A stretch of DNA of 64,000 nt from Thioalkalivibrio sp. (GTDB lineage Bacteria > Pseudomonadota > Gammaproteobacteria > Ectothiorhodospirales > Ectothiorhodospiraceae), in NCBI GenBank assembly GCA_007116035.1, contig SKJG01000067.1, forward strand, positions 1 through 64,000, read 5' to 3'. Below are positions 26,482-35,700 of this stretch, piece after piece. Every line of letters starts with the position of its first letter. Positions within the stretch are counted from its first letter, which is position 1. The notes under the pieces are model-generated. The model worked only from the letters and a program-made list of their open reading frames with translations. It did not search any database and was not told the DNA's origin. The position numbers and the translations under genes are program-made.

Positions 26482-29040
26482 TCAAGCCTTCTCGATGCGA
26501 ACGCCAATCTGGCCGGAAAACACCGAGGATCCGGACAGGCGGTCGTAATCGCGCGGGATCAGCTCGTTGTTGTTGCCGCCGATTGCCGTGCGTCCGAAGT
26601 CTTTCGAAACATGCCGGCCGTAGGCCCAGTGGCCCATGCCGAAGGCCTTGACCACGCAGCCGGGCCGCACACCTTCCCAGACGCTCGCGGTGCAAGTGAT
26701 GCTGCCCGAGACCGAGGTCAGGCGAACCGTGTCGCCGGTCTCGATGCCCAGGCGCTCGGCGTCGACCGGATTGATCTTGGCCGCATCGCCGAACTTGAGA
26801 TCTCCGGGCTCGACGTCACGCTCCCCGGTGTACCAGTAATGGTTGCAGCCGCGGCCTTCGCGGTTGAGCTTGTGCTTGTGGTCGATGAACAGCATCGGGA
26901 AATCGTCCTCGCTGCCGTGCCGGAACGGGCTTTCATAGTGCGGAATGAACGCCAGTTCGCCGCGGGCCTCGTAATTGCAGGTAGCCAGCACGTTGTCGAT
27001 ATCGGTGTCGTGCCGATCCGCGTGCGATTGCAGCGCATCCTTCAGGGTCTCGGAATAGAACTCGAAGTTACCGGTCTTGGTTCCCATGTTGCCCCAGCGC
27101 GACTGGAACGGATAATGGTCGCTGGTCCACATGCCGGCCTCGAGGAACTCGGCCCAGCTGTTGAACTTGGTGCCACCCACGTCGGACTCGGGATCCCAGA
27201 ACGGTTTGGTCATCATCTTGACCATGATCAGTCCCAACTCGTCACCGTTCGTCGGGTGCGCACCGGTCTCGGGATCGACGAACTCGTTCTTCAGGTACTC
27301 CAGCGGCGCGCTGAAGCCCTTGCGGTCCAGCGCCTCGGCCAGCAGCCAGGGAATCTCGGACTCGTCCTGGCGGACGTCGCCGACCTTGACCATGGGCTGC
27401 TGGATCCCGACCACGCCGTAACCGTTGCCGGAGTTCGCCACCACGCTCCAGCGCTCGAACATGCTGTGCGAGGCCGGCAGGATGATGTCGGCAAATATGG
27501 ACTGCTCCGCCAGATTGAGCGTGGAGTGAACCTGGAAGGGCACCTTCTTCATCGCCTCTTCCCATTCCTGCGCATGCGGCTGGGCGTAGACGAAGTTGTT
27601 CCAGCTCGCGTAGAGGACCTCGATACCGTAGGGATCTTCTTCCAGGATGGAATTGGCCGGCTGGGAGCTGATCACCCCTGCACCCGACACGCCGCGCGCC
27701 AGGGCCGGAAACTCCAGCCGCCCGCGCCGATCGATCATTTCCATCGCGATACCGGCCTGCGCCAGTTCGTCCCGATACGCGGCGCCATCAGGCAACGATG
27801 CGGTGGGCCGCGAGCTGAAGCGCATGCTGCCACCGTCGTTCTCGGCCGCACCGAGCAATCCGGTGAGGGCATGACCGCACATCGAGCTGTAGGCGCCGCG
27901 GGTGTTCATGTGCATCCCGCGCGAGAGCCAGATCCCCACGTTCGGAGCCGCAGCGCCGAGGTCACGGGCGACACGAACGATCTGCTCGACCGGAAGGTCG
28001 GTGATCTCGGCGGCCCACTCCGGGGTACGGTCCTTCAGCTCCAGGTTCCACCACTGCACGAGGCCGTGGGTGTAGCGTTCTTCGAAGTCTTCTTCAGACA
28101 CAGACTGTCCCGAAACGAAGCGGTTTTCGCCATCTTCGAAATCACCCACGAAGGGCTTGTGCCAGAGGCCCTCGGTCAGAATGACGTGTGCCAGCGCCAG
28201 CGCCAGCGCCGAGTCGGTTCCCGGCTTGAGCGGCAGCCACTCGTCGGCCTTCTGCGCGCTGGACGAGAAGCGCGGATCGACGATCCCAACCTTGGCGTGC
28301 TCGAGCATGTTGCCCCACTCACGCGTCGCAAAGGAAACCTGGCGGTTGGCGGCGATCGGATCGGCGCCAAAGCAGAGTTGGTAGCGGCTGTTCTTGATGT
28401 CGTACTGGCGGTAACCGAAGTTGCCTTCGAGGAAGTAGGGGCCGAACTTGTCGGCTTCGGCGCAGATGGCCGAGTGGGTAATGGCGTTCGGCGATCCGAT
28501 GATGCGACTGATATTGGACAGCATCACACCACTCATGAAGCCGTAGCGGCCACGGGTGGTCATGTACTTGTAGGGTTCGCCCTTGCGCCGCAGTTCCATG
28601 AGCTTCTCGGCGAAGGTGTCCATCGCCTCTTCCCAGGTGATGCGCACAAAACCCGGGTCCTCGCCGCGGCCTTTGTTCGGATTGGTCCGCTTCATCGGGT
28701 AACGCACACGGTCCGGGTCGTACAGCTCGGTCAACGCCATGCTCTGGCGCACGCAGCCGGACTTGCCGGTGATTTTGGAGTGCTGGTTGCCGCGCACATG
28801 GAAAACGCGGCCATCCTGTACGTAGGCCTCCTTCATGCACCAGGTGGTACAGCCCTGACAGACCGTCGGAACCCACTTGCCCGAACCCGGAGCCGGGATC
28901 GGGTCCGCGGCGTGTGCGAGGCCGGCACGCACCAGGCCCTGGGTAATCGGGTTGAGTTGAAATGCGGTGACGACGCCCAGCGCGCCCGTTCCTGCCAGGA
29001 AGGCCCGGCGACTCAGCTTGCGTTCATTGAACCATTGCAT
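26482..29040 (-). CDS. Tat-exported molybdopterin oxidoreductase catalytic subunit, ArrA/ArxA/PsrA-like
   Basis: An 852-residue member of the DMSO reductase superfamily. A twin-arginine signal is at residues 10-16 (S-R-R-A-F-L-A). An N-terminal 4Fe-4S site uses Cys61, Cys64, Cys68 and Cys96 (C-Q-G-C-T-T-W-C at 61-68). Residues 163-167 read R-G-R-Y-G, and 189-200 read H-S-A-I-C-A-E-A-D-K-F-G; Cys193 is the likely Mo ligand. From memory these motifs are typical of the arsenate reductase/arsenite oxidase clade rather than of PhsA or classic PsrA. No arsenic genes adjoin, so a sulfur substrate is possible. The ATG at 29040 has GGAGG nine bases upstream. No TorD-type chaperone gene is present. Confidence 0.85.
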   Translation of the reverse strand: MQWFNERKLSRRAFLAGTGALGVVTAFQLNPITQGLVRAGLAHAADPIPAPGSGKWVPTVCQGCTTWCMKEAYVQDGRVFHVRGNQHSKITGKSGCVRQSMALTELYDPDRVRYPMKRTNPNKGRGEDPGFVRITWEEAMDTFAEKLMELRRKGEPYKYMTTRGRYGFMSGVMLSNISRIIGSPNAITHSAICAEADKFGPYFLEGNFGYRQYDIKNSRYQLCFGADPIAANRQVSFATREWGNMLEHAKVGIVDPRFSSSAQKADEWLPLKPGTDSALALALAHVILTEGLWHKPFVGDFEDGENRFVSGQSVSEEDFEERYTHGLVQWWNLELKDRTPEWAAEITDLPVEQIVRVARDLGAAAPNVGIWLSRGMHMNTRGAYSSMCGHALTGLLGAAENDGGSMRFSSRPTASLPDGAAYRDELAQAGIAMEMIDRRGRLEFPALARGVSGAGVISSQPANSILEEDPYGIEVLYASWNNFVYAQPHAQEWEEAMKKVPFQVHSTLNLAEQSIFADIILPASHSMFERWSVVANSGNGYGVVGIQQPMVKVGDVRQDESEIPWLLAEALDRKGFSAPLEYLKNEFVDPETGAHPTNGDELGLIMVKMMTKPFWDPESDVGGTKFNSWAEFLEAGMWTSDHYPFQSRWGNMGTKTGNFEFYSETLKDALQSHADRHDTDIDNVLATCNYEARGELAFIPHYESPFRHGSEDDFPMLFIDHKHKLNREGRGCNHYWYTGERDVEPGDLKFGDAAKINPVDAERLGIETGDTVRLTSVSGSITCTASVWEGVRPGCVVKAFGMGHWAYGRHVSKDFGRTAIGGNNNELIPRDYDRLSGSSVFSGQIGVRIEKA

Positions 29041-29528
29041 GCGTGGCATCCTCCACCTGTTCGATGTTTCGAGAAACAGCAAACATCACACCCGCACGGC
29101 GGATCATGATCTAGCGCATAGTTCGTCGGGATTGTTCAATAAAACAGAACGTTTCATGGTCCGATTGGCCACTATGGAACCACAAATTCGAATATTGGAA
29201 AATGCTGCAGCTTGCGATTGTGTGATGAATCGGGCCACTCGTCCCGTGCTTCGGATCATCGTTTTGCTTTCGTTAGCGCCGGCGCTCGGTGGAGCCCAGA
29301 ACTCATCCAACCACCGCGACGGGCACCGCGGATGGGTGCCCGTGTCCACCCCCCATCCGCGAGGTGGACAGGTCCGGCTCGACCATGGGTTACTGTTGAC
29401 GTATCCGATCCTGAGATGGCCGGAGAACACCTGCCCCAGGATGGCCGGCCCCTGTCATCGGCCGCATCGAACAACCTAAAATGACCGACATGACCCCTAC
29501 CCAGCCGGCTTACTGCACAAATGCCCCG
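29041..29528. other. Intergenic region of 488 bases, locally AT-rich, with structured DNA
   Basis: It separates the minus-strand oxidoreductase operon from the plus-strand lipase gene and must hold both promoters. I see a GATCATGATC palindrome (29102-29111), a GTTC-N9-GAAC dyad (29134-29150) and the paired hairpins at 29319-29369. No convincing -35/-10 pair and no gene was found. Confidence 0.55.
29319..29369. repeat. Two adjacent hairpins with complementary loops (kissing-loop-like element)
   Basis: Hairpin 1 pairs 29319-29327 with 29335-29343 (9 bp, loop GCGGATG). Hairpin 2 pairs 29344-29350 with 29363-29369 (7 bp) and its loop contains CATCCGC (29354-29360), the exact complement of loop 1. 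The alternative pairing of 29327-29336 with 29352-29361 spans 10 bp. The arrangement could form a kissing complex or two exclusive folds. Confidence 0.65.
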
Positions 29529-30290
29529 ATGTCTCGCATCCTGCTGTTCCTGTCCCTCTTCCTGTACTCGATCACGGCGCTTGCGGTAGGTCCGAACAGC
29601 CACACTCCGCAAGCGGAGAATGAGTGCGTCGTCCTGGTTCATGGTCTTGGACGAACCGAGCACTCCTTCCTGCTCATGGAAGAGTTGCTGCCTGCCGCGG
29701 GTTACCTCGTGGTCAACCTCGACTACCCATCGCGCGCGATGACGATCGACGAGCTGCTGGGCCATGTGACCGAAGTGGTGGCCGCCTGCGAGAAACGGAC
29801 GGTCAATTTCGTCACCCATTCGATGGGTGGCATCCTGGTGCGCCGATGGCTGGAACTTCATGCTTTCGAAAGCCTGGGCCGCGTGGTGATGCTGGCACCA
29901 CCGAACCGGGGGTCCGAAATCGTCGATGAACTGGGCGACCTGGCCGTTTACCGCTTTCTGACCGGACCGGCCGGGCTCGAACTCGGCACCGGCCCTGATG
30001 GTGTCCGGAGCCTCTTCGGTCCGGTGGACTTCGAGCTGGGAGTGATCGCTGGGAACCGGTCACTGAACCCGTTCTTCTCCGGCATCATCCCGGGCGAGGA
30101 CGACGGCAAGGTATCGGTCGAGAACACGACGGCGGAAGGGATGACGGACCACATCGTCCTGCCAGCGACCCACACCTTTCTGATGAACAATCCCCTGGTC
30201 ATCGCCCAGACGGTCATCTTCCTCCAGCATGGCCGGTTCGAACACGACCTCACTTTTCGGGAACTGATGCGTCGGCTGACGCATCGCTGA
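29529..30290 (+). CDS. Exported alpha/beta-hydrolase, lipase-like
   Basis: A 253-residue protein with a signal peptide (residues 1-19, M-S-R-I-L-L-F-L-S). The fold signatures are H-G-L-G-R at 38-42 and the nucleophile elbow T-H-S-M-G-G with Ser98. Near the C-terminus a histidine in L-P-A-T-H-T can complete the triad. The start at 29529 was chosen because it puts the signal peptide at the N-terminus; an upstream in-frame ATG at 29481 exists and neither has a good ribosome site. It shares the layout I-A-G-N-R ... D-G-x-V-x-V with the hydrolase at 48178-48822. Substrate unknown. Confidence 0.75.
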   Translation: MSRILLFLSLFLYSITALAVGPNSHTPQAENECVVLVHGLGRTEHSFLLMEELLPAAGYLVVNLDYPSRAMTIDELLGHVTEVVAACEKRTVNFVTHSMGGILVRRWLELHAFESLGRVVMLAPPNRGSEIVDELGDLAVYRFLTGPAGLELGTGPDGVRSLFGPVDFELGVIAGNRSLNPFFSGIIPGEDDGKVSVENTTAEGMTDHIVLPATHTFLMNNPLVIAQTVIFLQHGRFEHDLTFRELMRRLTHR

Positions 30291-30462
30291 AATTCTCGCA
30301 CGGGCCATGCGGGTCGCCGGCCGGGAGAAGGCAGGCTTTCCGCCCCCGAAGGCGCTGGTGTTGCGTGGCCACCGCCGCTTTGTCGCGAACACGATGCACC
30401 CGCTGCTGTAAACGATGGCCGCAGAGGTGACCGCAACTGTCGCAGTAACGTATCGTTTCTCC

Positions 30463-31116
30463 ATGCCACCCCCGAACCCGTCTGCCCCGTCGCTGTTGCT
30501 GCTCTCCGGCGGGATCGAGAGCGCTGCGTTGCTGTACCGACTTCGGCAGCTTGGGGAGCCCGTGCATGCCCTATGGGTCGACTATGGCCAGCGCAACGCC
30601 CGGCGCGAGCGGGCGGCAGCCGCGAGTCTCTCCGAGGCCTGTGGCACACCACTGCAGACGATGGACCTTTCGGGACTGCGTGATCACTTCACCCGCGAAT
30701 CCGAATGGGTAAGCCATGTCCCGCTGCCACAGCGCAATCTCGCGGTGCTCGCCCTGGCGGTCAACCTGGCCCAGCATCTCGGTGCCCGGCGCATTCTGCT
30801 CGCCCTGAACCGCGATGATCGCGAGCACGGCCCCGGGAGCCAGCCGGCCTTCCTGCAGGCCTTCACGAATCTTGCGGGGACGCTGGTGCCGGGTCTGGAG
30901 GTCCTCGCGCCCCTGCACGACCTGGACAAGGCGCAGGTCATTCGCAGTGCCGCGTCCACAGGCATCGACTGGACACGGACCTGGAGTTGCCTGCTCGATC
31001 GCCCGCAACACTGTGGCCGTTGCCCGCAGTGCGAGGCGCGACACGCCGCCTTCGCCGCCGCCGGCGTGGCCGACCCCACGGACTACCTTCAACCGCCAGA
31101 CCGCGGGGACCGGTGA
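30463..31116 (+). CDS. Divergent QueC-like PP-loop ATPase
   Basis: A 217-residue PP-loop protein related to QueC (7-cyano-7-deazaguanine synthase). The P-loop reads S-G-G-I-E-S (15-20), where QueC has S-G-G-L-D-S. The V-D-Y-G-Q-R segment and a zinc site of the form C ... H-C-G-R-C-P-Q-C near the C-terminus are kept. A normal queC lies at 38132-38866, so this copy probably does something else with a related chemistry. An in-frame ATG at 30415 is an alternative start; no clear ribosome site supports either. It stands alone between the lipase and putP. Confidence 0.75.
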   Translation: MPPPNPSAPSLLLLSGGIESAALLYRLRQLGEPVHALWVDYGQRNARRERAAAASLSEACGTPLQTMDLSGLRDHFTRESEWVSHVPLPQRNLAVLALAVNLAQHLGARRILLALNRDDREHGPGSQPAFLQAFTNLAGTLVPGLEVLAPLHDLDKAQVIRSAASTGIDWTRTWSCLLDRPQHCGRCPQCEARHAAFAAAGVADPTDYLQPPDRGDR

Positions 31117-31224
31117 CGCCCCTTCCCGTCCGAACGCGGGTTCGCATCGGTGGCGGGGCCGTGAAATCCGTGGACGTTCCCGTCGCATCGGACGATCCCG
31201 TCGGCATCGTGCCCACGGTCGCGA

Positions 31225-32694
31225 TTATTCCGCTGGCACCTGGCGGGACTGCGCAAACTGTCTTTCCACCTCGACGGAGGGACGGCTTGTCAGCCGGCTG
31301 ACGACGACAATCGCCACCGTTGCCAGTATGAAACCGGGAAGCAGTTCGTAGACATCGAAGACCCCACCAGACAGTTCCTTCCAGACGATGACCGTCAGCG
31401 CACCGACGACCATGCCGGCCAGGGCTCCGTTGCGGTTCATTCGCGACCAGTAGAGGGACAGGATGATCACCGGACCGAAGGCCGCGCCGAAACCACCCCA
31501 GGCGTAGGACACCAGGTCCAGCACCCCGGCCTCCGGGTCCATCGCGAGATACAGGGCAATGACCGAGACCCCGATGACGGCGGCACGGCTGATCCAGACG
31601 AGTTCCGTCGCGCCGGCACCACTGCGCACCATGCCGCGATAGAAGTCGTTGGTGATGGCACTGGCGGAGACAATCAGTTGGGAATCGATCGTACTCATGA
31701 TGGCGGCGAGGATGGCGGCCATCAGGATGCCGGCCACCCAGGGATTGAACAGCGCCCGGATCAGCTCGATCAGCACGGTTTCGCCATCGGCGATGGGTGC
31801 ATCCGCGAAGTAGGCAATCCCCAGATAACCCGTCGCGACCGCACCGATCAGCGCCAGCACCATCCAGCTCATGCCGATCAGCGTTGCGCGCGGGACATCA
31901 CGCTCGGAACGCAGCGCCATGAAGCGCGCCAGGATGTGCGGCTGGCCGAAATAGCCCAGACCCCAGGCCAGCAGCGAGATCATGCCCATGAAGGTCATGC
32001 CCTTGAGGATCGCCGTGTGGCTCGGGTCGACGCTGACCACTTCGATCTGGACACTGCCCCAGCCGCCCACCAGCACGACCACGAACATGGGCACGACCAG
32101 CAGTGTCAGGAACATCAGGATGCCCTGCAGGAAATCGGTCCAGCTGACCGCGAGAAAACCGCCGAGGAAGGTGTAGCTGATGATCACGATGGCACCGACC
32201 CATACCGCGGTCTGGTATTCCATCCCGAAGGAACTCTGGAACAGCAGCCCGCCGCCGACCAGGCCCGCCGAGATGTACAGGGTGAAGAACACCAGGATCA
32301 CCACCGCGGAGATGATGCGCAGCAGTCGGGAGCGGTCGCCGAAGCGGTGTTCGAGAAAGTCCGGAATGGTGAGGGAATCGTGCGCCAGGGCGGTGAAGCG
32401 CCGCAGCCGGCCGGCCACGAACACCCAGTTGAGAAAGGCTCCCACGACGAGTCCCACCCCGATCCAGAGTTCGCTCAGCCCGGAGACGTAGACCGCGCCC
32501 GGCAAACCCAGCAGCAGCCAGCCGCTCATGTCCGACGCCCCGGCACTCAGCGCCGCGACTCCGGGACCCAGGCTGCGCCCGCCGAGCACGTAATCCGAGA
32601 GGTTGCTCGTGCTGCGGTAGGCGATGATCCCGAGGACCAGCATCGCCGCCAGATAGGCGGCAAAGGTGGCGAGCGTCGGCAAGGGCATGTTCAT
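31225..32694 (-). CDS. putP: Sodium/proline symporter
   Basis: A 489-residue sodium:solute symporter (SSS family) with about 13 helices. The N-terminal Y-V-L-G-G-R-S-L-G-P segment and the G-A-S-D-M-S-G-W-L-L-L-G-L-P-G motif around 52-66 are characteristic of PutP. It takes up proline with sodium. AAGGA lies eight bases before the ATG. It follows putA on the same strand with a 101-base gap, which supports the substrate assignment. Proline serves here both as a carbon/nitrogen source and, in salt-tolerant hosts, as an osmolyte. Confidence 0.93.
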   Translation of the reverse strand: MNMPLPTLATFAAYLAAMLVLGIIAYRSTSNLSDYVLGGRSLGPGVAALSAGASDMSGWLLLGLPGAVYVSGLSELWIGVGLVVGAFLNWVFVAGRLRRFTALAHDSLTIPDFLEHRFGDRSRLLRIISAVVILVFFTLYISAGLVGGGLLFQSSFGMEYQTAVWVGAIVIISYTFLGGFLAVSWTDFLQGILMFLTLLVVPMFVVVLVGGWGSVQIEVVSVDPSHTAILKGMTFMGMISLLAWGLGYFGQPHILARFMALRSERDVPRATLIGMSWMVLALIGAVATGYLGIAYFADAPIADGETVLIELIRALFNPWVAGILMAAILAAIMSTIDSQLIVSASAITNDFYRGMVRSGAGATELVWISRAAVIGVSVIALYLAMDPEAGVLDLVSYAWGGFGAAFGPVIILSLYWSRMNRNGALAGMVVGALTVIVWKELSGGVFDVYELLPGFILATVAIVVVSRLTSRPSVEVERQFAQSRQVPAE

Positions 32695-32795
32695 GAGGGA
32701 TTTCCTTGAGGTGGGCCTGCGACACGTGCGTGAGTGACACAGGAATCATGCGGCGTGTGGCAGCACACTAGCGGGCATCGATTGCCACCGGCAAG

Positions 32796-35700
32796 TCATG
32801 ACGCCCGGTCGGCAGCCGCGAGCAGGCTCGCATTGCCACCCGCCGCCGTGGTATCGATGCACAGGTGGCGCTCGACCACGTAGCGTTCCGGCGCGATCAC
32901 CGTGGTCTCCAGCGGGACGATGGGCCCCGAACGCCCTGCGAGAGCCATGCGCAGGGCGCGGGTCCATGAACCGGGGCCGGCAGCAGCGACCGCGACCACA
33001 CCGGTCATGGTCGCCAGGGCGTCGGCCGCCACCGTGCCGTCCAGCGCCCTCACCGGTGCGCCAGCATCGGCCAGGGATTGCGCCGCAGCCTGCGCATCCT
33101 GCGCGACGATCACGGCGGGACAACCCGCTCTCAGGGCCTGCACCGCCTGGGCCAGCGCGACCTCGCTCCCGGCACCCAGGCACAGCACCAGGCCCTTCGG
33201 ACGCAGGCCGAGGCGGTTGCTCTCGCCGGTGGGACCCGGCAGGGTCTGCGGGCTCATATCGAAGGCGGCCGCTGCCGCGAGGGCCTGGCGCAGCAGACCG
33301 TGGCATCCGGGCAGGGCCCGGCGCAGGACCTCGAGGCGGTCCGTGCGCGCCTCCCAAGTGCGGCCGTCCAGGCGATCGATCGCTCGCTGCAATGCCGTTG
33401 CGGGGATGTCCGCGTCCTGGGGTGCTTCCGTCGGCGCAGGGGGCGTCGTGGCGCGTCGCCCGAAACGCGGCAGGTACAGCGGTCCGCCCGCCTTGGGACC
33501 GGTCCCGGACAACCCCTCGCCGCCAAAGGGCTGGGAGCCGACGACGGCGCCGATCTGATTGCGGTTCACGTAGATGTTGCCGACCCGGATCCGATCGACG
33601 ACCTGCTGCACGCGGTCATCGATGCGGGTATGCAATCCGAAGGTGAGACCGTAGCCGCGGGCGTTGATGGCATCCACCACGTGATCGAGGTCGCGCGCCC
33701 GGAAGCGGGCCACGTGCAGCACGGGCCCGAAAATTTCGCGCTCCAGGTCCTCGATCCCGTCGACCCTGACCAGCGCCGGAGCGACGAAACGGCCAGTCCC
33801 GGGCACGGAGAGTGCCTTGATCGGCGTCCCGGCCTGCGCCCGCGCACGGATGTACCCTGCGATATCCTCCTGCGCCGCGGCATCGATCACCGGCGAGACG
33901 TCGGTGTCGGTCCGCCACGGGTCACCGATGACCAGGGCGTCCATCGCCCCCTGCAGCATCTCCAGCAACCGCGCCTCGGCCTCTTCCTGGACATACAGCA
34001 TGCGCAGCGCGGAACAGCGCTGGCCGGCGGACTGGAAGGCGGAGAGCAGAATGTCGCGCACGGCCTGTTCGGTCAGCGCCGTGCTGTCGACGATCATGGC
34101 ATTGAGGCCGCCGGTCTCGGCGATGAGCACGGCGTCCGGTCCTGCGTTCGCGGCGAGGCTGCGATGGATGATCTGCGCCACTTCGGTCGAACCGGTGAAA
34201 CAGACCCCGGCGATGCGCGGATCGGCCGTCAGTGACCCACCGACGCTCGGACCCTCCCCCGGCAGCAGCTGCAGTGCCGCCTTCGGCAGTCCCGCCTCTC
34301 GCATCAGGTCGACCGCCCGGGCCGCGATCAGCGGTGTCTGCTCGGCGGGCTTGGCCAGTACGGCGTTGCCCATGGCCAGGGCGGCGGCAATCTGGCCCGT
34401 GAAGATCGCCAGCGGGAAGTTCCACGGGCTAATGCAGACGAACACGCCGCGCGCGCAACTTGGATCTTCCGCTTCCAGACGGTCGGCCTCGGCAGCGTAG
34501 TAGCGAAGGAAGTCCACCGCCTCGCGGACCTCGGCCATGCCATCCTGGAGGGTCTTTCCGGCCTCGCGGCTGGCGATGGCGATCAGCTCCGCGACGTTCT
34601 GCTCGTAGAGATCCGCGACCCGGCGCAGGATGGCGGTGCGCTCCGCGACCGGTCGCGCCGACCAGTCCGCGAATCCGTCCTGCGCCGCCTCCAGCGCGAG
34701 GGCCACCTCATCCGCGGTTGCATCGCGGACCGTGCCCACGATCCGGGCTGGATCCCCCGGCGCTACCACGGCCCGTCCCGAGTCCGCCGGTGGACCGCCG
34801 CTCGCCAGCATCGGCCCCGCGACCCAGCGCGCATCGGAGAAGGCATCGCGTGCAGCAATCAACGGCCGGCTGGACGCGGGTTCGTGGATGCGGAAGCCGC
34901 GGGAATTGCGTCGCTGTGGCATGAACAGATCGGGTGGCCGCCGAATGGCCGGGTTGCTCACCGCATCGCCCAGCGCCTGCAGTCGGGCCACCGGATCACG
35001 GGCAATCTCGGCTGGAGTGATGCTGGGATCGACCACTTGGTTGACGAAGGAACTGTTGGCGCCGTTCTCGAGCAGTCGGCGCACCAGGTAGGCCAGGAGA
35101 TCGCGATGTGCCCCTACCGGTGCGTAGATGCGACAGTGCGCGCCGCGCGACTCGCGCACGATGGCGTGCAGCGACTCCCCCATGCCGTGCAGGCGCTGGA
35201 ATTCGAAGCGGTCCATGTCGTCGCCGGCCATGGCGAGGACAGCCGCGCAGGTATGCGCGTTGTGGGTCGCGAACTGCGGGTAGATGCGGTCGCGCCGTTC
35301 CAGCAGCATGCGCACGCAGGCCATGTAGCTGACATCGGTGCTCACCTTGCGCGTAAAGACTGGAAAGTGCTCGATGCCCAATTCCTGGGCCAGCTTGATC
35401 TCGGTATCCCAGTAAGCCCCCTTGACCAGCCTGACCATGATACGGCGATCCAGCCTCCCGGCGAGTTCGTACAGGAATTCGATCACCGGCGCAGCGCGGC
35501 GGCCGTAGGCCTGCACCACCACGCCGAAGCCGTCCCAGCCGGCCAGTTGCGGGTCATCCAGCAGCGCCTCGATGACATCCAGCGACAGTTCGAGGCGGTC
35601 CTGCTCCTCGGCATCGATGTTGAAACCGATTCCGGCGGCGGCCGCCTGCCGCGCCAGTTCCCGGGCCCGCGGCAGGAGTTCGGCCATGACCGTGGAACGA

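Noticed and set aside
24663-29040. Calling the operon arrAB or arxAB outright
   Set aside because: The motifs suggest the clade, but substrate cannot be set from motifs without a tree, and no arsenic genes adjoin.
26473-29109. Long plus-strand open frame (878 codons) opposite the molybdopterin oxidoreductase
   Set aside because: It is an antisense shadow of a GC-rich gene. The minus strand encodes a clear molybdoenzyme with conserved motifs; the plus-strand product resembles no family.
29102-29111. GATCATGATC palindrome as a specific operator
   Set aside because: A 10-bp palindrome alone is too common to support a call, and no second copy was seen.
29134-29150. GTTC-N9-GAAC dyad as an FNR/ANR-type box for the respiratory operon
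   Set aside because: It does not match TTGAT-N4-ATCAA, and no promoter elements are placed suitably.
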